Position numbers and translations under genes: made by a program
In this document: piece after piece, positions 37,681-46,241 of the stretch
Layout: every line of letters begins with the position of its first letter
How positions within the stretch are numbered: position 1 is the stretch's first letter
Notes under the pieces: model-generated
Seen by the model: the letters and a program-made list of their open reading frames with translations, nothing else
What the model was told of the DNA's origin: nothing
Database searches by the model: none
Source of the DNA: JACCYQ01 sp036675565
Lineage (GTDB): Bacteria; Bacteroidota; Bacteroidia; Chitinophagales; Chitinophagaceae
Length of the DNA stretch: 64,000 nucleotides
Reading direction: 5' to 3'
Assembly (NCBI GenBank): GCA_036675565.1
Contig: JAKFER010000047.1
Location: 113,749-177,748 of the forward strand

Positions 37681-38490
37681 ATGCAATCATATCAACTCTT
37701 TACCCACTCTCTTCACCTCGCCGACAATGCTTTGATCCTTTCCCAGCGAAATAGTGAATGGTGTGGCCATGGACCGGTGCTGGAACAAGACATAGCTATT
37801 ACCAATATTTCACTCGACTTACTGGGACAAGCCAAGAACTTTTACGCCTATGCCGCGGAATTGTACAATGGTTTTTCGGATGATGAAAAAAATGCGGCTG
37901 ACCATGTTATTCCAAGGCCATGGAAAAATTATGGAAGAGAGATTAATGAAGATGATCTTGCTTTTTTGCGGGATGAAAATCAATACCTTAATTTTTTAAT
38001 GCTTGAATTGCCCAGAGGAGATTGGGCGTTTACAACTTTGCGTCAATTCCTTTTCAGTGCCTGGCAATTTGATTTGTATACGAATTTGATGAAAAGTCCG
38101 GACGCAACTATTGCAGCCATTGCAGATAAATCGCTTAAAGAAGTGACTTACCATTTGCGCTGGAGCAGTGAGTGGGTTATTCGTCTGGGTGATGGTACAG
38201 ATGAAAGTCATGCCCGTATGCAAAAAGCTGTTGATGATCTTTGGATGTATACCGGGGAAATGTTTGAACCTTTTATGGATCAATCTTTGGTTCTGGGACT
38301 CGATTCAAAAGTTCTGCAGCAGTCCTGGTTCAGCCGCGTAAAAGATATTTTTGACGAAGCTACCCTGAACATGCCTGTTAGTGGATGGATGCAAACAGGT
38401 GGAACGAGTGGCAGGCATACGGAACACCTTGGATATATATTGGCAGAGATGCAATACCTGCAAAGAACTTTTCCAAACGCAACCTGGTAA
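37681..38490 (+). CDS. paaC: Phenylacetyl-CoA epoxidase structural subunit PaaC
   Basis: A 269-residue ferritin-like subunit that pairs with PaaA but lacks a working di-iron site in characterised relatives. Recognisable parts are the N-terminal DNALILSQRNSEWCGHGPVLEQDIA and SLDLLGQAKNFYAYAAE, the middle EVTYHLRWSSEWVIRLGDGTDESHARM, and the C-terminal GRHTEHLGYILAEMQYLQRTFP. The length is slightly above the 248 residues of E. coli. The start at 37681 directly abuts the inverted repeat. paaD follows after eight bases. Confidence 0.96.
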   Translation: MQSYQLFTHSLHLADNALILSQRNSEWCGHGPVLEQDIAITNISLDLLGQAKNFYAYAAELYNGFSDDEKNAADHVIPRPWKNYGREINEDDLAFLRDENQYLNFLMLELPRGDWAFTTLRQFLFSAWQFDLYTNLMKSPDATIAAIADKSLKEVTYHLRWSSEWVIRLGDGTDESHARMQKAVDDLWMYTGEMFEPFMDQSLVLGLDSKVLQQSWFSRVKDIFDEATLNMPVSGWMQTGGTSGRHTEHLGYILAEMQYLQRTFPNATW

Positions 38491-38498
38491 TTTTTTAA

Positions 38499-39017
38499 AT
38501 GAACAAAACATCCTTACATACAACTGATCCTGCATTGGTAACACACCAGATCTGGAAGATCCTCGAAGAAGTGAACGATCCGGAAGTGCCTGTATTGTCG
38601 GTTATTGATTTGGGTATTGTGAGGGATGTTGTTTTTAATGATAACCAATACGAAGTAATTATTACACCTACTTATTCTGGTTGTCCTGCAATGGATGTAA
38701 TTAATATGAATATTCGGCTTAAGTTAATGGAGTATGGAATGAGGGATGTTTTGGTAAAACAGGTTTTATCTCCAGCCTGGACAACAGACTGGATGTCTGA
38801 AGCCGGCAAAGAAAAATTAAAAGCATTTGGTATTGCACCTCCCAATCCGAAGCAACAGGTTTGCAGCACGGCTTTATTTGCTGATGAATCAGTGCAATGT
38901 CCGCATTGCAGCTCTTATAATACAACCCGCATCAGCGAGTTTGGCAGCACGGCCTGTAAATCTCTTTATCGCTGCGAACAATGTAAAGAGCCGTTTGATT
39001 ATTTTAAATGCCATTAA
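38499..39017 (+). CDS. paaD: PaaD, iron-sulfur/metal maturation factor of the phenylacetyl-CoA epoxidase
   Basis: A 172-residue protein with an N-terminal MIP18/DUF59 domain (WKILEEVNDPEVPVLSVIDLGIVRDV, and TPTYSGCPAMDVI with the conserved Cys). A C-terminal zinc-ribbon has two CxxC pairs (CPHC and CEQC) and further cysteines. PaaD is required for epoxidase activity and is thought to act in cofactor assembly. It is last of the first paa block; no paaE follows, which is the usual neighbour in other bacteria. Confidence 0.95.
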   Translation: MNKTSLHTTDPALVTHQIWKILEEVNDPEVPVLSVIDLGIVRDVVFNDNQYEVIITPTYSGCPAMDVINMNIRLKLMEYGMRDVLVKQVLSPAWTTDWMSEAGKEKLKAFGIAPPNPKQQVCSTALFADESVQCPHCSSYNTTRISEFGSTACKSLYRCEQCKEPFDYFKCH

Positions 39018-39176
39018 AAACAATGTGGCAATTTGATAATTTGAAAATTTGAAAATAGGTTTTTCGAAGATTTTGTAATACTGCCTTTATACAATTTCGG
39101 TTAAACCCTTGATTATTTATTAAGGGAATTTGTTGTTAATACTGGACAACTAAACACCTAAACGTTTAAACAATTC
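39018..39176 (+). repeat. Intergenic spacer with ATTTGAAA and CTAAAC repeats
   Basis: Between the convergent paaD and isomerase genes: an ATTTGATAATTTGAAAATTT-type repeat at about 39030-39055 and a CTAAAC-rich segment at 39148-39170. No gene and no convincing terminator hairpin was seen. Confidence 0.5.
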
Positions 39177-40118
39177 TCACTTAAAAGCATCCACTTCCCG
39201 GTAAGCTTTTATCAATGCAATTTCACCATCTTTTCCCGGTTGTGCATTACCGTGCTCCATGCCTACAATTCCTTTAAAACCTTTGTTGTAAATATGCTTG
39301 AAAATATTTTTGTAGTTCATTTCACCGGTTGTGGGTTCTTTGCGGCCCGGGTTATCTCCAACCTGTAAATAAGCAATCTCCTCCCAGCATCGATCTATAT
39401 TGGCAATGATGTCGCCTTCATTACGCTGCATGTGATAGGCATCGTATAAAATCTTACATGCCGGGCTATTCACCGCTTTGCAGATCATATATGTCTGATG
39501 CGAATGACGGAGAAAAAGATCCGGGTTATCACTCAATGGTTCCAATACCATCACCAATCCATGTTTATCCAGGATCTCGCTGCCCTTACGTAATGCCGTT
39601 ATAACATTTGCAGTCTGCATTTCATGCGATAAACTGCGATCATAATTTCCCGGTACAACGGTCATCCATTTTGCATTAACCCTTTTGGCCACTTCAACTG
39701 CATCCTTGCAATCTTTGATCATTTTATCTATCCATTCCTGCTTGCCGGTTGTTAATGTAGTTTTCCAGTGCCAGTTATCTGTCGTAATAACAAACACCCC
39801 CATTCTCATTCCCAATTTTGCCAGGGTATCTCCAATCTTTTTTTGTTGTTCCGGTGTGCGGGCCATCATCCCATTATCTTCAATACTTCTGAAACCCTGT
39901 TCGTGTGCCCATTTTATCTGGTCCGTAAAAGATTCGCCTCCGTGTTGACGGAACATGCCATCATGAAATGCATAATCCAGGTTAAACAATTTATTGTTAT
40001 TTGCTAAATCATTTATTGAAGATGAAGGTGAATGAGTTACTGATGCAAACGATTGCGCAACGGAAGCAAACCCAGCGCCTGTCAATAATGAGTTTTTTAG
40101 AAAGTTTCTACGTTCCAT
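39177..40118 (-). CDS. Hydroxypyruvate isomerase-like TIM-barrel protein, Tat-type signal
   Basis: A sugar phosphate isomerase/epimerase family protein, about 313 residues from the ATG at 40118. The longer frame from 40196 is rejected because 40118 opens on a Tat-like signal (MERRNFLKNSLLTGAGFASV). Metal and active-site positions of the Hyi group are visible: MVLEPLSDN, ILYDAYHMQRNEGD, VGDNPGRKEPTTGEMNYKNIF and GIVGMEHG. The GRxEPTTGEMNY stretch is typical of hydroxypyruvate isomerase-like proteins. An exported member more likely works on sugars in the periplasm. It is divergent from apbE, with only 38 bases between starts. Confidence 0.85.
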   Translation of the reverse strand: MERRNFLKNSLLTGAGFASVAQSFASVTHSPSSSINDLANNNKLFNLDYAFHDGMFRQHGGESFTDQIKWAHEQGFRSIEDNGMMARTPEQQKKIGDTLAKLGMRMGVFVITTDNWHWKTTLTTGKQEWIDKMIKDCKDAVEVAKRVNAKWMTVVPGNYDRSLSHEMQTANVITALRKGSEILDKHGLVMVLEPLSDNPDLFLRHSHQTYMICKAVNSPACKILYDAYHMQRNEGDIIANIDRCWEEIAYLQVGDNPGRKEPTTGEMNYKNIFKHIYNKGFKGIVGMEHGNAQPGKDGEIALIKAYREVDAFK

Positions 40119-40124
40119 ATTTTT

Positions 40125-40132
40125 TATCTTTG
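40125..40132 (+). promoter_or_regulatory. -7 box candidate for apbE
   Basis: TATCTTTG matches TAnnTTTG and lies 25 bases upstream of the apbE ATG, inside the gap between the divergent starts. A -33 box at the right distance is not clear. Confidence 0.4.
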
Positions 40133-40156
40133 AGAATAAATGTAAGGTTTCATATA

Positions 40157-41146
40157 ATGTGCAGATTGTTCCTGATTGTTTTATTGATTTCTTCATCCGC
40201 GTACGGACAAACTTCTAGGTTTCAATTTACGGAAAATAAAATGGGATCGCCGTTTCGAATTATTTTTTATCACACGGATTCCGCCGAAGCAAGTCTGGTG
40301 GCCCAAGAAAGTTTTGATCTTGTTGATTCGTTGAATTTAATTTTCAGTGATTATGATACTAAAAGTGAAATAAGCCAACTGGCTGTTCATGCTGGCAAAC
40401 ATCCCCAAAAAATATCACCAGCTTTGTTTGATGTAATGAAATTATCTGTTGAAGCCAATCAAAATTCGCAAAATGCTTTTTCCATATATGCAGGGGCATT
40501 AACCAAATTATGGCGCCATGCAAGAAGCGAAAATAAATTTCCTGAAAAAAAGACAGTCAAAAAAGCACTTCGCTTATCCTCTAAAAAATATTTTAAATTT
40601 TTTCCCCGCGATGCTTCAATGTTCATTTCAGCAAATGGAGCCTCATTGGATTTTGGTGGCATCGTAAAAGGTTATACCGCACAAAAAGTGATTGAACTTC
40701 TTCATGCCAAAAATAATCACCATGCACTTGTGGATGCCGGAGGCGATATAGTTATGAGCAAACCTCCTCCGGGAAAAAAAGGCTGGTCCATTGCAGTAAG
40801 TTTACCTGGTGATGAAGAGGAATTGGTTGAGCAACAATTGCTATTAAGTGATAAGGCTGTTGCTACATCCGGGAACATGTATCAATTTATTGAACATGAT
40901 GGTAAAAAATATTCACACATTATCAATCCAAAAACCGGGTATGGTATTACAGATCAGCGGCAGGTAACAGTTATTGCAAATGATGGTGCCACCGCAGACT
41001 GGCTTGCAACTGCATGCAGTATTTTACCCATATCCAAAGCTTTGAAACTTGCCGAATCTGAAAATGCATCTTTGTTAATTCTTGAAATATCTGGTGGGGT
41101 TATTTCAGCCCATAAATCGGCTACATTTAACCGTTATCTTAAATAA
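40157..41146 (+). CDS. apbE: ApbE family FAD:protein FMN transferase
   Basis: An enzyme that attaches FMN to Ser/Thr residues of exported flavoproteins, using FAD and Mg2+. The ATG at 40157 (329 residues) opens on a signal peptide (LFLIVLLISSSAYGQ); earlier starts lie antisense to the isomerase. Family motifs are NKMGSPFRIIFY, DYDTKSEISQL, ALVDAGGDIVMS, KAVATSGNMYQF, SHIINPKTGYG and DGATADWLATA. The flavinylated partner is not evident in this window. SUMF1-like and Gfo/Idh genes follow in the same direction. Confidence 0.93.
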   Translation: MCRLFLIVLLISSSAYGQTSRFQFTENKMGSPFRIIFYHTDSAEASLVAQESFDLVDSLNLIFSDYDTKSEISQLAVHAGKHPQKISPALFDVMKLSVEANQNSQNAFSIYAGALTKLWRHARSENKFPEKKTVKKALRLSSKKYFKFFPRDASMFISANGASLDFGGIVKGYTAQKVIELLHAKNNHHALVDAGGDIVMSKPPPGKKGWSIAVSLPGDEEELVEQQLLLSDKAVATSGNMYQFIEHDGKKYSHIINPKTGYGITDQRQVTVIANDGATADWLATACSILPISKALKLAESENASLLILEISGGVISAHKSATFNRYLK

Positions 41147-41176
41147 TATCATTGCAAACTTCAATATCTTAGTCAA

Positions 41177-42130
41177 ATGAAATTATGTGTTAGCCTTTTT
41201 GCCTTTTTATTTACGTCGATGTTGTTGGCGCAGGAAAATCCTGAATTTAAAAAATATACACAAAGTATTCCGGGCACGCCTGTATCTTTTAATCTGGTGC
41301 CAATACCAGGTGGTGTTTTTACAATGGGCAGTAAGGCAAATGAAAATGGAAGAGAGGTTGATGAAGGACCACAAACTGAATTTAAAATATCTCCTTTCTG
41401 GATGGGCCAATTTGAAGTAACGCAGGATGAATACTTAAGTTTTTTCAGGGATATAAATATTGCCGTTAACAGTGATGCTGATGCCGTTACAAGACCCAGT
41501 CCTCCATATATTGATTTTTCTCCGGGAATGGGCAAAGAAGGAAAATTTCCTGCAAACAGCATGCAACAGTATGGCGCATTAATGTATTGCCGCTGGCTTT
41601 ATAATAAAACGGGCATTTTTTTCAGGCTGCCAACAGAAGCTGAATGGGAATATGCGGCAAGGGCCGGATCTGCTACTACCTATTTTTTTGGTGATGATGA
41701 AAAGGATTTAGCTGATTTTGCATGGTATAAAAAAAACAGCGGCGGTAAATATCATGAAGTTGGATTATTAAAACCCAATCATTGGGATTTATATGATATG
41801 TATGGCAATGTTGCAGAATGGACCCTGGATCAATATGATGCAAACTATTTTGAACGAATGAAATCAGAAAAAAATAATCCTGTACTGATCCCTGATAAAA
41901 AACATCCACGTACCATAAAAGGAGGCAGTTATTTGGACGAAGCCACTGAATTAAGATCGGCTAACAGGATAAAATCAGAACTAAAATGGAACCAGCGTGA
42001 TCCGCAAATCCCAAAAAGTAAATGGTGGAATACGGATGCTCCATTTATTGGATTTCGGATTGTAAGACCGGTTGAACAACCAACACCTGCAGCCATTGAA
42101 TCATTCTTTAAATTACATCTTGGTAAATAA
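41177..42130 (+). CDS. SUMF1/FGE-fold secreted protein, lacks catalytic cysteines
   Basis: A 317-residue protein with a signal peptide (about 1-18) and an FGE-sulfatase-modifying-factor fold: GGVFTMGSKANENGREVDEG, FRLPTEAEWEYAARAG, DMYGNVAEWTLDQYD and IKGGSYLDEATELRSANR. In true formylglycine-generating enzymes the last segment carries two catalytic cysteines after GGS. Here those positions hold Asp and Leu, so sulfatase activation is unlikely. It is related to the wider SUMF1 group that includes gliding-motility lipoproteins GldJ/GldK and binding proteins. The function is unknown. It is 30 bases after apbE and 14 bases before the oxidoreductase. Confidence 0.88.
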   Translation: MKLCVSLFAFLFTSMLLAQENPEFKKYTQSIPGTPVSFNLVPIPGGVFTMGSKANENGREVDEGPQTEFKISPFWMGQFEVTQDEYLSFFRDINIAVNSDADAVTRPSPPYIDFSPGMGKEGKFPANSMQQYGALMYCRWLYNKTGIFFRLPTEAEWEYAARAGSATTYFFGDDEKDLADFAWYKKNSGGKYHEVGLLKPNHWDLYDMYGNVAEWTLDQYDANYFERMKSEKNNPVLIPDKKHPRTIKGGSYLDEATELRSANRIKSELKWNQRDPQIPKSKWWNTDAPFIGFRIVRPVEQPTPAAIESFFKLHLGK

Positions 42131-42144
42131 TAAAACTGACTATT

Positions 42145-43473
42145 ATGAATGAAAAAAACTCACGCCGTGAATTTGTAAAAAATGCTGGCATCCTCGGTGG
42201 TGGTATCCTTGCCATGCCTGTTATTTCGAAAGCCAATTTTTTTTCTGAAAATGATAAAGTCATTAAGGTAGCTGTTGTTGGTTGCGGAGGACGTGGCACA
42301 GGAGCAGCATTGCAGGCTTTACTAAGCAAACAGAATGTAAAAGTGGTCGCACTGGCTGATGCTTTTCGCGACAGGCTGGATAGTTGTTATAAAACATTGT
42401 CGGCAGATGATCTGTCTGATTGGGGAATGGATGGCAGTGTAAAAGATCGTGTGGATGTTCCGGAAGCCAGGAAATTTGTTGGCTTTGATGCATACGAAAA
42501 AGCGATTCCTTTAGCCGATGTCGTCATATTAGCTACACCTCCAGGTTTCAGACCTTATCATTTCGAATCCTGCATAAATCATGGCAAACATGTATTTATG
42601 GAAAAGCCTGTGGCAGTGGATCCGGCAGGGATTCAAAAAGTATTACAGGCTGCAGCATCAGCCAAACAAAAAAAATTAAACGTGGTTGTTGGTTTGCAAC
42701 GGCGTTACCAGGATTCATACAGGGCTTTATATGAAAATAAACACCTGGTTGGAGATATCACTTCCGCACAAGCCTGGTGGAACAGTGATGGGGTTTGGGT
42801 TAAACCAAGGAAATATAACCAGACAGAAATGGAATACCAGATGCGTAATTGGTATTACTTTAACTGGCTTTGCGGTGATCATATTGTGGAACAGCATATT
42901 CATAATATAGATGTGATCAATTGGTTTAAAGGTGCCTACCCGGTAAAAGCACAGGGTCTTGGTGGCCGGCAGGTTCGTAATGGAAAAGATCATGGAGAAA
43001 TTTTTGATCATCATTTTGTAGAATTTCATTACGCCGATGGCACCATATTGAACAGCCAGTGCCGTCATATTCCCGGAACAATGAGTAAGGTTGATGAATT
43101 AATGATCGGTACAAAAGGAAAAATTTATGGAGATGCAGCCATGATCAAAGATCCTAAGGGTAAAACGCTTTTTCAATTTGATAAAAAGAAAGACAGGAAT
43201 CCATACCAGACGGAACATGACGAACTGTTTGCCGCCGTTGCAAAAAACCAGTACAAATTCGCGGATGCAGAAATTGGGGCTTACAGTACATTATCCGCAA
43301 TAATGGGTAGAATGGCAACTTATTCGGGACAGGTCCTGGATGCTGAAAAATTATTGGATTCAGGTATTAGTATTATGCCAAAGGAATTTGATTTTAACGC
43401 AGCACCACCGATTGTTCCTGATAGTTACGGCTTCTATCCTGTTGCTGTTCCGGGGAAAACAAAATACTTATAA
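42145..43473 (+). CDS. Gfo/Idh/MocA family oxidoreductase with twin-arginine signal
   Basis: A 442-residue exported NAD(P)-dependent dehydrogenase-like protein. It has a clear Tat signal (NSRREFVKNAGILGGGILAM), Rossmann motif VAVVGCGGRGTG (about 43-54), EKP motif (HVFMEKPVAVDP) and a C-terminal sugar-binding domain with the conserved GDHIVEQHIHNIDV histidines. Homologues in Bacteroidota act on sugars or glycosides in the periplasm; the substrate is unknown. With the Hyi-like isomerase and ApbE it forms a small block that separates paaD from paaG. Confidence 0.9.
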   Translation: MNEKNSRREFVKNAGILGGGILAMPVISKANFFSENDKVIKVAVVGCGGRGTGAALQALLSKQNVKVVALADAFRDRLDSCYKTLSADDLSDWGMDGSVKDRVDVPEARKFVGFDAYEKAIPLADVVILATPPGFRPYHFESCINHGKHVFMEKPVAVDPAGIQKVLQAAASAKQKKLNVVVGLQRRYQDSYRALYENKHLVGDITSAQAWWNSDGVWVKPRKYNQTEMEYQMRNWYYFNWLCGDHIVEQHIHNIDVINWFKGAYPVKAQGLGGRQVRNGKDHGEIFDHHFVEFHYADGTILNSQCRHIPGTMSKVDELMIGTKGKIYGDAAMIKDPKGKTLFQFDKKKDRNPYQTEHDELFAAVAKNQYKFADAEIGAYSTLSAIMGRMATYSGQVLDAEKLLDSGISIMPKEFDFNAAPPIVPDSYGFYPVAVPGKTKYL

Positions 43474-43531
43474 CGGAGTGATGATAAAAAATCGGTCGAT
43501 AGCTTTTTAAATTGTTTAAAAATTTAAATGA

Positions 43532-44305
43532 ATGTCATCTGTATTATTTGAGCTAAGAGAAGGAGTAGGCTGTATAACATTCAACAGGCCTGAAAAATTA
43601 AACTCTTTCAATGGCGAAATGGCTTTGAGCCTGCAAAAGATGCTTGATGACTGCCGTTCAGATGAAATACGCTCTGTCTATATAACGGGATCGGGTAAAG
43701 CATTTTCAGCAGGGCAGGACATTGAAGAACTGACGGGTCCAAATCCGCCATCAACCAATAAAATACTGGCGGAACATTTTAACCCTGTGATTAATAAAAT
43801 AAGGACTCTTGAAAAACCGGTAATTGCCGCCGTAAATGGTGTGGCAGCCGGGGCAGGAACCAATATTGCACTTTGCTGCGATGTGGTTGTTGCTTCAAAA
43901 AGCGCATCCTTCATCCAGGCTTTTTCAAAAATCGGATTGATACCCGATAGTGGGGGAACCTACTTTTTACCCCGGTTGATTGGCTGGCAAAAAGCCAGCG
44001 CCCTGATGATGTTGGGTGAAAAGATAGGTGCCGATGAAGCGGAAAGATTGGGTATGATCTATAAATGTTTTGAGGATGATGAATTTGCAGTAAGTGCATT
44101 CTCTATTGCAAAAAAATTAGTACAAATGCCAACTACCGGCCTGGCCTATACGAAGAAAGCGCTGCAATCATCTTTTACCAATACGCTTGATGATCAATTA
44201 AAGCTGGAAGACAAATTGCAGCAATTGGCCTCCGAAACCCACGACTACAAGGAAGGTGTGCAGGCTTTCATGGAAAAACGCAAACCGGTTTTTAACGGAA
44301 AATAA
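43532..44305 (+). CDS. paaG: PaaG, ring-1,2-epoxyphenylacetyl-CoA isomerase (enoyl-CoA hydratase family)
   Basis: A 257-residue crotonase-fold enzyme that isomerises the epoxide made by PaaABC to the oxepin-CoA. It resembles E. coli PaaG along its length: NRPEKLNSFNGEM, GKAFSAGQDIEELTGP, VNGVAAGAGTNIALCCDVV, AFSKIGLIPDSGGTYFLPRL and the C-terminal YKEGVQAFMEKRKPVFNGK. The Asp in LIPDSGG is the expected catalytic residue. paaI follows directly, so this is the start of the second paa block. Confidence 0.93.
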   Translation: MSSVLFELREGVGCITFNRPEKLNSFNGEMALSLQKMLDDCRSDEIRSVYITGSGKAFSAGQDIEELTGPNPPSTNKILAEHFNPVINKIRTLEKPVIAAVNGVAAGAGTNIALCCDVVVASKSASFIQAFSKIGLIPDSGGTYFLPRLIGWQKASALMMLGEKIGADEAERLGMIYKCFEDDEFAVSAFSIAKKLVQMPTTGLAYTKKALQSSFTNTLDDQLKLEDKLQQLASETHDYKEGVQAFMEKRKPVFNGK

Positions 44306-44312
44306 TTTTCTC

Positions 44313-44732
44313 TTGAAAAAGAAAGCTACTCATATTGTAGACCAGATGATGGAAAATGATTATTTCTCCCAATGGCTAGGTGTGGAAAGGATGGAGGAGA
44401 AAGATGGCTATTGTCGTTTGAAAATGAAAATCAGGAAAGAAATGTGCAATGGATTTGGCATTGCGCATGGTGGCATCAGTTATTCTTTGGCAGACAGTGC
44501 CCTTGCTTTTGCATCTAACAGTCATGGGAAGCATGCCGTTTCTATTGAAACATCTATATCTCACATTAAACCACTCAAAAGTGGGGATACTATTATTGCG
44601 ACTGCAGAAGAAGTTAGTTGTAGCAACCGGTTAGCTAACTACCTGGTACGGGTTGAAAACGAAAAACAGGAGTTGGTTGCTCTTTTTAAAGGAGTGGTTT
44701 TTAGAAAGGATACAAGCTGGAACCTGGAATAA
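44313..44732 (+). CDS. paaI: PaaI hotdog-fold thioesterase
   Basis: An acyl-CoA thioesterase that in E. coli hydrolyses ring-hydroxylated phenylacetyl-CoA to rescue CoA. The hotdog motif NGFGIAHGGISYSLADSALAF and HAVSIETSISHIKPLKSGD are intact. The start is uncertain: a TTG at 44313 gives about 139 residues and eight bases after paaG; GTG at 44256 would overlap paaG by 50 bases; ATG at 44346 would remove the N-terminal helix that aligns with the family (VDQMMENDYFSQWLG). The TTG is preferred on alignment and spacing. Confidence 0.9.
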   Translation: MKKKATHIVDQMMENDYFSQWLGVERMEEKDGYCRLKMKIRKEMCNGFGIAHGGISYSLADSALAFASNSHGKHAVSIETSISHIKPLKSGDTIIATAEEVSCSNRLANYLVRVENEKQELVALFKGVVFRKDTSWNLE

Positions 44733-44783
44733 TTTTCATGGAGATATGATTGAAAGAAATTAAATTTAGAATAACATTCCTCT

Positions 44784-44808
44784 AAACCATTTCTAACATC
44801 TAAACTAG
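44784..44808 (+). repeat. CTAAAC-rich leader before the 44813 gene
   Basis: The segment reads CTCTAAACCATTTCTAACAT and then CTAAAC, ending a few bases before the ATG at 44813. Similar segments precede paaB and the AlkA-like gene. Confidence 0.5.
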
Positions 44809-44812
44809 GCTT

Positions 44813-45544
44813 ATGAGAAAACTTTCATTATGGGCACGTGGGCATATTATGCTTACCCGCTTCTTAATTGGTTTGCTATATGTTGTTTTGAATTTATTGG
44901 CGTTATTCTTAGGCGACTTATTATTTTCTGCAGACATAGTCCTTCCTATTTTATTTATTTATCTCCCTCTTGCATTATTTTTTACAGGATTAATAATTTA
45001 CCCGGTTAAAGAAAGAAAACACAGCTACAAAAATTTTTATTTTCAACAAAAATCGGCAGATCTGTTGCTGGCAGTATCAACCTTTCTTATTGTAGTTTAT
45101 GGAGGTAATGCTTTCAATAAGACCTCTCAAACCCCTCTCTCATCTGCCTATGCCACCAGTTTTTCCATTCCTTCAAATAAACTGGTAAATACAAGCTCTA
45201 AAATTGAATCTAAGGAGGAGTCTAAACCGGCAGCAAAGAAACCCGTTTCCAAGAAAGAATTAAAAAAGAAACTCAAAAGTAAATGGAAAGAATTTCGCAA
45301 ACATTATAAGGAATCTACCAAAGGAGAAAAGGCAGCGCTTATCATTCTCTCAATTATTATTGCTGCGGGGTTATTACTGTTATTGGCAGGATTATCATGC
45401 GAACTTTCATGTGCAGGTTCAGATGGGGCAGCCGTTGTAGTTGGTCTTTTGGGAACCGGGTTAATCATCTTTTTATTGGTGCGGGTTATCCAAAGAATTA
45501 ATCGGGGTCCACGAGTTAAAAAAGCCCCCGCTGAAACCACCTGA
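44813..45544 (+). CDS. Membrane protein of unknown function
   Basis: A 243-residue protein not recognised as a named family. Predicted membrane segments: about 15-37, 41-63, 82-100, 173-195 and 200-224. A soluble lysine- and glutamate-rich stretch (about 125-170, with ESKPAAKKPVSKKELKKKLK) lies between the third and fourth. The fourth-fifth pair contains a CELSCAGSDGAAVVVG loop. It lies between paaI and paaY in the same direction, which suggests co-expression, but nothing ties it to phenylacetate. The tail ends in basic residues. Confidence 0.7.
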   Translation: MRKLSLWARGHIMLTRFLIGLLYVVLNLLALFLGDLLFSADIVLPILFIYLPLALFFTGLIIYPVKERKHSYKNFYFQQKSADLLLAVSTFLIVVYGGNAFNKTSQTPLSSAYATSFSIPSNKLVNTSSKIESKEESKPAAKKPVSKKELKKKLKSKWKEFRKHYKESTKGEKAALIILSIIIAAGLLLLLAGLSCELSCAGSDGAAVVVGLLGTGLIIFLLVRVIQRINRGPRVKKAPAETT

Positions 45545-45588
45545 TTCACTCTAAAATTTTTTCATCAATTTTGAATGAAAGCAAGTGC

Positions 45589-46179
45589 ATGTTTTATGAA
45601 TTTGACGGCTTCAGACCAGTTGTAGATACATCTTCTTTCGTTCATCCCCAGGCGGTAGTTACAGGCAATGTAATTATTGGCAAGAATGTTTACATCGGTC
45701 CGGGTGCTATGCTGCGTGGAGATTGGGGTGCAATCATTATTGAGGATGGGTGTAATGTGCAGGAAAATTGTATCATTCATATGTTTCCCGGAGTTACGGT
45801 TCATTTGAAAGAGGCGGCACATATTGGACATGGTGCAGTAATTCATGGAGCAACTATTGGCAAAAATTGTCTGGTTGGAATGAATGCGGTGATCATGGAT
45901 AATGTGGATTTGGGTGATGAATGTATAGTGGGTGCATTAACTTTTATAAAACAAGGAGAAATAATTGCTGCACGATCGGTAGTTGTCGGTAATCCTTCAA
46001 AGGTTATAAAAAAAGTGAGTGATGAAATGCTGCAATGGAAAACAGAAGGCACTCAATTATACCAGCAATTACCCCAGGAAATGCATTTACATGCAAAACC
46101 TTGTGAACCATTACAGGAAATTCCGGCTGACCGTCCTAAACAGAAAGTGAATTATAAACCCTGGAATAAAAAATCATAA
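45589..46179 (+). CDS. paaY: PaaY, gamma-carbonic-anhydrase-like hexapeptide protein
   Basis: A left-handed beta-helix thioesterase/carbonic-anhydrase-like protein. In E. coli PaaY hydrolyses CoA esters formed by dead-end reactions of the pathway. The ATG at 45589 gives 196 residues, matching the family; a TTG 18 bases upstream is possible. Visible features are FVHPQAVVTGNVIIGKNVYIGPGAMLRGDWG, QENCIIHMFPG and HIGHGAVIHGATIGKN (zinc histidines), and the C-terminal QWKTEGTQLYQQLP, which is specific to PaaY rather than to other gamma-CAs. It closes the paa region. Confidence 0.93.
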   Translation: MFYEFDGFRPVVDTSSFVHPQAVVTGNVIIGKNVYIGPGAMLRGDWGAIIIEDGCNVQENCIIHMFPGVTVHLKEAAHIGHGAVIHGATIGKNCLVGMNAVIMDNVDLGDECIVGALTFIKQGEIIAARSVVVGNPSKVIKKVSDEMLQWKTEGTQLYQQLPQEMHLHAKPCEPLQEIPADRPKQKVNYKPWNKKS

Positions 46180-46241
46180 AATTCATTAAGCACATTCGCC
46201 GGAAACTTCTTATTCCTTTTAAAAGTGATTAAATTGCATGG

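Noticed and set aside
41177..42130. Possible sulfatase-activating enzyme for the PUL B sulfatase
   Set aside because: The two catalytic cysteines of formylglycine-generating enzymes are replaced by Asp and Leu.
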